DNA of 64,000 nt from Pedobacter sp. PACM 27299 (GTDB lineage: Bacteria > Bacteroidota > Bacteroidia > Sphingobacteriales > Sphingobacteriaceae): contig NZ_CP012996.1 in assembly GCF_001412655.1 (NCBI RefSeq), forward strand, positions 2,728,001 through 2,792,000, given 5' to 3'. The notes under the pieces are model-generated. The model worked only from the letters and a program-made list of their open reading frames with translations, ran no database searches and was not told the DNA's origin. The position numbers and the translations under genes were made by a program. Positions 61,077 to 64,000 of this stretch are shown here, piece by piece (positions within the stretch are counted from its first letter, which is position 1; each line of letters begins with the position of its first letter).

Positions 61077-63210
61077 TTGTTAGTTGTATATAATTGTCCT
61101 TATCCTGGTAGTTGATCTGATAGTGATAAACCTTCCCTTTAACTTTAAATGAAACCACTACTTTTTGCGCATCGGCGCTGTTAACCATCAAGTCGCTGAC
61201 CACACTCTTAGCGCCGACTGTAGTTTCGCTGACTGGATTTGTTTGTCCATGCGCTTCGGTGATGGTAAAGAATACTTGATTGCTGGCTTGTTTTTGAGAA
61301 AGCAAAAATGCTTTGCTTTCTACCAGATTCATCTCCGGATCATTGGCCCCCAGAGAGATCAGTTTTACCTGAATAGGGGAGTCTGTGGCAAAATGTGTGG
61401 TGTAAAAACGTTTGTTGTTGAGTATGCTAATATATCCGCCAGTTTCAGGTACATTTTGTTCCGCATTCAGCCAGATATGCTCGTAGCCATATTTGCTGCC
61501 CAGCGCTTTTAAATTGTTGGTATAGGCATTGATTTTAAAAGAAGCATCGATTAAATTCCCTTTGTACCAAAATGGAAGGTCATATTGATGAGGTTTTGAA
61601 GATAAGGCCTGGAAAATATCCAGTAACAGTGGTTTCGATAATGCCGGTACCTTGATCAGCGCTGAAGTTCGTTTCATGTTGACTCCCTGGTAGGCGTTTT
61701 CTTCCATTGCACTGACCACCTGCTGGTTTTTTTGATCATTAAAGAAAAGTTTAACCGCTGGATGTTCCTGTGCTTGCTGCCAGTCTCCTTTGAAATTAGA
61801 AGTCTGATCTACTACCATTGTATTGTGCGCAATGGTTTGTTTTGCCCAGGTTTTGTTCTCAGGAAGGTAATCTCCACCTTTTTTAGCTTCAATATTCATG
61901 AAACGTGCGGCACCATAATCAGGGAAAACCTCCACGTTATTGTCGTAGTATAAAATGTTTAAGCGGTCAAAATGTCCATGTCCCATTCCCTGGGAAGCTG
62001 CTTTTAGTAATAAACACTGCTGGTCGCTGTTTTTACCATACCTTAAGATTCCTAAACCTCCATCCTGTCCATTCGCGCCATCGCCAATCCATTGGGATTG
62101 ATAAACAAAAGGTTTTGTTTTATTCTCCTGCAGGGCTGCGGCTATTTTCAAACCTGCATCTGAAACGACCACCTGACCTTGTTTTTGAACGATGTCGAGT
62201 AATTCAGGCTGCGCTTTAATGTCAGCGTAAGCAATATCCACCCCGTAAACCAATTCTGCTGATTCATAAGTTTTGTCTTTAATGGCATCATTAATTGGAA
62301 AGAAGACGCCATTGGTATAGGTGAGCTGCAGTGAAGTCTGAATTGCTTTTGCGAGCAGCTGATTGCGGTATTCAAAGATTCGGAGTTCTGGTTGGTAGTT
62401 GTTGATCGCCTTTGCAAAAATAACAAATGGCAATAGTGCATATCGTTGGTAATAAGGCCCTTCAGTATAGTAGCCATCTGGAGAAAACAATTGATCTACT
62501 TGTGCTAAATAACCAGTTTTACCGTCTTTTTTAGATCCCTTAATTGCCATTTGAACGTATTCAGGGAGATTCAAAACATATCCTGTCATCCCCACAGCAG
62601 CAATATCCCAGGTGCCATGGTTGTGGATTTTATCAAAAGTCTCTTTACAATCGACGGTGAAAAACGTCATCATCGGTTTAAAAAGATGTTTTTCGATTGT
62701 TCCCCTGTCTTTCGCAGAAATTGCATCATAAGCAAGGTCATAGCCTTGAATGGTGTACACCTGCCAGACAAAATCATTTAAACTCTGCCAGAATATTTTG
62801 CCACCCTGGTGTCCTTCTTTACGTTTAGGGTGGAGCGGCCATTTCTCATACGCTTCTGCGTATTTCAGTAAGATATTGCTGATGTAATCCGCATATTTTT
62901 TCTCCGCAGAAATTTGGTAGGCGATTCCGCAATTTAAGATGTGGGTATAGTTCTTTTTATGCTGTTCGTGTGTGTAACCTCCTCCGGCATCTGCGGGAGT
63001 AGGGACTACGATTGGCTGACTTAAGGCCAGATCAGCGTCTGTTTTAGCGACTGCATAGGAGCTTTTTAAAATGGGATAGGTCGAAACACCTTTCCTGATC
63101 GCAGGTACATTTCCTTTGGTCATCATGAGACCAGGATGTACCTGGGCGACCGCAGGCAATGAAAAATATAGACACAAGCATCCTAATACTAACTTCTTAA
63201 AGCAGTTCAT
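61057..63210 (-). CDS. PL17-family oligoalginate lyase
   Basis: The 717-residue exported protein (signal ending LPAVAQ) has an N-terminal (alpha/alpha) toroid with DKIHNHGTWDIAAVGMTGY (Asn/His near 197-198), YYTEGPYYQRYALLPF (Tyr near 255) and the heparinase II/III-like beta-sheet domain with SQGMGHGHFDRLNILYYD (His-x-His-x-Asp near 412) and PDYGAARF. These match the PL17 exo-lyase layout (Alg17C-like), which frees unsaturated monouronate from alginate oligomers. It is followed in the same operon by kdgF, which uses that product. A palindrome lies just upstream of its start. Confidence 0.92.
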   Translation of the reverse strand: MNCFKKLVLGCLCLYFSLPAVAQVHPGLMMTKGNVPAIRKGVSTYPILKSSYAVAKTDADLALSQPIVVPTPADAGGGYTHEQHKKNYTHILNCGIAYQISAEKKYADYISNILLKYAEAYEKWPLHPKRKEGHQGGKIFWQSLNDFVWQVYTIQGYDLAYDAISAKDRGTIEKHLFKPMMTFFTVDCKETFDKIHNHGTWDIAAVGMTGYVLNLPEYVQMAIKGSKKDGKTGYLAQVDQLFSPDGYYTEGPYYQRYALLPFVIFAKAINNYQPELRIFEYRNQLLAKAIQTSLQLTYTNGVFFPINDAIKDKTYESAELVYGVDIAYADIKAQPELLDIVQKQGQVVVSDAGLKIAAALQENKTKPFVYQSQWIGDGANGQDGGLGILRYGKNSDQQCLLLKAASQGMGHGHFDRLNILYYDNNVEVFPDYGAARFMNIEAKKGGDYLPENKTWAKQTIAHNTMVVDQTSNFKGDWQQAQEHPAVKLFFNDQKNQQVVSAMEENAYQGVNMKRTSALIKVPALSKPLLLDIFQALSSKPHQYDLPFWYKGNLIDASFKINAYTNNLKALGSKYGYEHIWLNAEQNVPETGGYISILNNKRFYTTHFATDSPIQVKLISLGANDPEMNLVESKAFLLSQKQASNQVFFTITEAHGQTNPVSETTVGAKSVVSDLMVNSADAQKVVVSFKVKGKVYHYQINYQDKDNYIQLTNADDTK

Positions 63211-63234
63211 AATATGAATTAAAGAAGAGATTGG

Positions 63235-63250
63235 TCCTGATAAATCAGGA
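63235..63250. promoter_or_regulatory. Palindrome between the GntR and PL17 genes
   Basis: TCCTGAT (63235-63241) and ATCAGGA (63244-63250) form a perfect 7-bp inverted repeat with a 2-base spacer, preceded by TTGG. It has no T tract and may be an operator for the GntR protein. Confidence 0.35.
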
Positions 63251-63269
63251 GAAGAATCAAATCATAGGT

Positions 63270-64000
63270 TTAAATTTTCTGAATTAGTTTTTGCGCAGCA
63301 AATCCTGCTCTGCTGATCTGGAACATATCGTCAAGATGTGCCGCAATCGCATTTTCTGCAGCATCAATATCCTGGTCTTCGATGGCTTTAAAAATTAAGC
63401 GGTGCTCATTTTTTGCCTGAATGCCACGATTTTCACCGCATATCTTATTTTCTACTATGTTTTTAATGAGGTCTGGGATAAGGATCAGAATCATAGATTC
63501 TATGACCGGGTTTTTAGTGGCCCTTGCAATTTTAATGTGGAAGATCATGTCTTCTTCAACGGCATTCTGCCCGCTGTCGATTTTAGATTCATAATCGATC
63601 ATGGCTTCTTTTAGACTGATCAGGTCTTGTTCTGTTCTTCTTTCGGCAGCCAGTTTGACTGCATCAAGTTCTAAATAATAGCGGGCTTCGAGTAGGGCAT
63701 TAAAATCATCTTTATTGAATTTTATAATATCAGTAATGATATTGTCCAATACTTTGATACTTAATCCAGATACATAGGTGCCACTTTGAGGGTTAGTGCG
63801 TAATAAACCATAGAACTCAAGTTTTAAGATGGCTTCTCTTACATAGCTTCTGCCTACGCCAAATTTTTCAGCAAGCATTCGTTCAGCAGGTAGCCTGTCG
63901 CCAGGTTGTAATTGTCCGGAAGTAATCAGAAGTTTCAGCTGGCCAATAATTTTGTCCACAGGTGATTCTATCTCGATTGATTTAATCGTTTCAATAAAAG
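63270..64000 (-). CDS. GntR-family (FadR type) transcriptional regulator (5' partial)
   Basis: The frame stays open to the window edge (FIETIKSIEIESPVDKIIGQ before a GTG at 63959), so the true start lies just beyond base 64000. About 243 residues are visible. They include a winged HTH (LQPGDRLPAERMLAEKFG, VGRSYVREAILKLEFYGLL) and an FCD all-helical effector domain (ALLEARYYLELDAVKLAAERR; EEDMIFHIKIARATKNPV; NEHRLIFKAIEDQDIDAAENAIAAHLDDMF). FadR-type GntR proteins with FCD domains usually bind small acids, and here a keto-deoxy uronate would fit. It is first of the ten-gene minus-strand alginate operon and probably controls it. Confidence 0.93.
   Translation of the reverse strand, partial: FIETIKSIEIESPVDKIIGQLKLLITSGQLQPGDRLPAERMLAEKFGVGRSYVREAILKLEFYGLLRTNPQSGTYVSGLSIKVLDNIITDIIKFNKDDFNALLEARYYLELDAVKLAAERRTEQDLISLKEAMIDYESKIDSGQNAVEEDMIFHIKIARATKNPVIESMILILIPDLIKNIVENKICGENRGIQAKNEHRLIFKAIEDQDIDAAENAIAAHLDDMFQISRAGFAAQKLIQKI

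Overview
The window reads as chromosome of a Bacteroidota soil or freshwater bacterium, most like Pedobacter or another Sphingobacteriaceae. The evidence is three SusC/SusD pairs with lipoprotein signal peptides, a FecR/ECF sigma pair feeding an STN-type SusC, DUF6266 and Lmo0937-type genes, and -7 boxes of the Bacteroidota TAnnTTTG type. No homology search was run; all product names come from reading motifs in the translated sequence.

Layout. (1) 2-9205, plus strand: a polysaccharide utilization locus (PUL) of SusC (cut by the window edge), SusD, a GH78 alpha-L-rhamnosidase and a GH20 beta-hexosaminidase with a PA14 domain. (2) 9210-11788: a LysR regulator divergent from an NAD(P)-dependent epimerase-like protein, then a DUF3892 protein with a strong terminator. 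(3) About 12.0-25.0 kb: an accessory block. It holds a 1565-residue DUF4011/SF1 helicase fused to a Vsr-like nuclease domain, an unknown two-helix membrane protein, a tight five-gene operon (DUF6804 membrane protein, TerB-like protein, four-helix coiled-coil membrane protein, exported vWA-like protein, lipoprotein), and a complete IS21-family element with a 5-bp target duplication. The block ends beside a tRNA-Lys gene. Its two edges carry diverged copies of a ~120-bp composite element (hairpin, TTTTGGT box, terminator hairpin) in the same orientation. (4) 25.3-37.6 kb: ordinary chromosomal genes, with three AraC regulators, a serine hydrolase, a methyltransferase, redox enzymes, a PAS histidine kinase and small membrane proteins.

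(5) 37.7-49.1 kb, plus strand: a second PUL of ECF sigma factor, FecR anti-sigma, STN-SusC, SusD, a surface lipoprotein, a short GH20-like enzyme and a GH89 alpha-N-acetylglucosaminidase. The likely target is a GlcNAc-bearing glycan, sensed by trans-envelope signalling. (6) 49.2-64.0 kb, minus strand: a third PUL that fits alginate. It runs from a GntR regulator (cut by the window edge) through PL17 oligoalginate lyase, KdgF cupin, an alpha/beta esterase, an MFS hexuronate-type transporter, an SDR reductase (probable DEH reductase), SusC, SusD and a lipoprotein to a two-domain PL6 lyase. PL6 would cut polymer outside, SusCD import oligomers, PL17 release monouronates, KdgF linearise them and the SDR reduce them. 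KdgK and KdgA are not in the window.

The best candidate for an undescribed system is the 18.2-21.9 kb operon, together with its divergent 345-residue neighbour and the adjacent helicase-nuclease gene. The combination of TerB-like, membrane coiled-coil, vWA-like and lipoprotein components in an island setting looks like an envelope-associated defence or stress complex. That function is an inference only.
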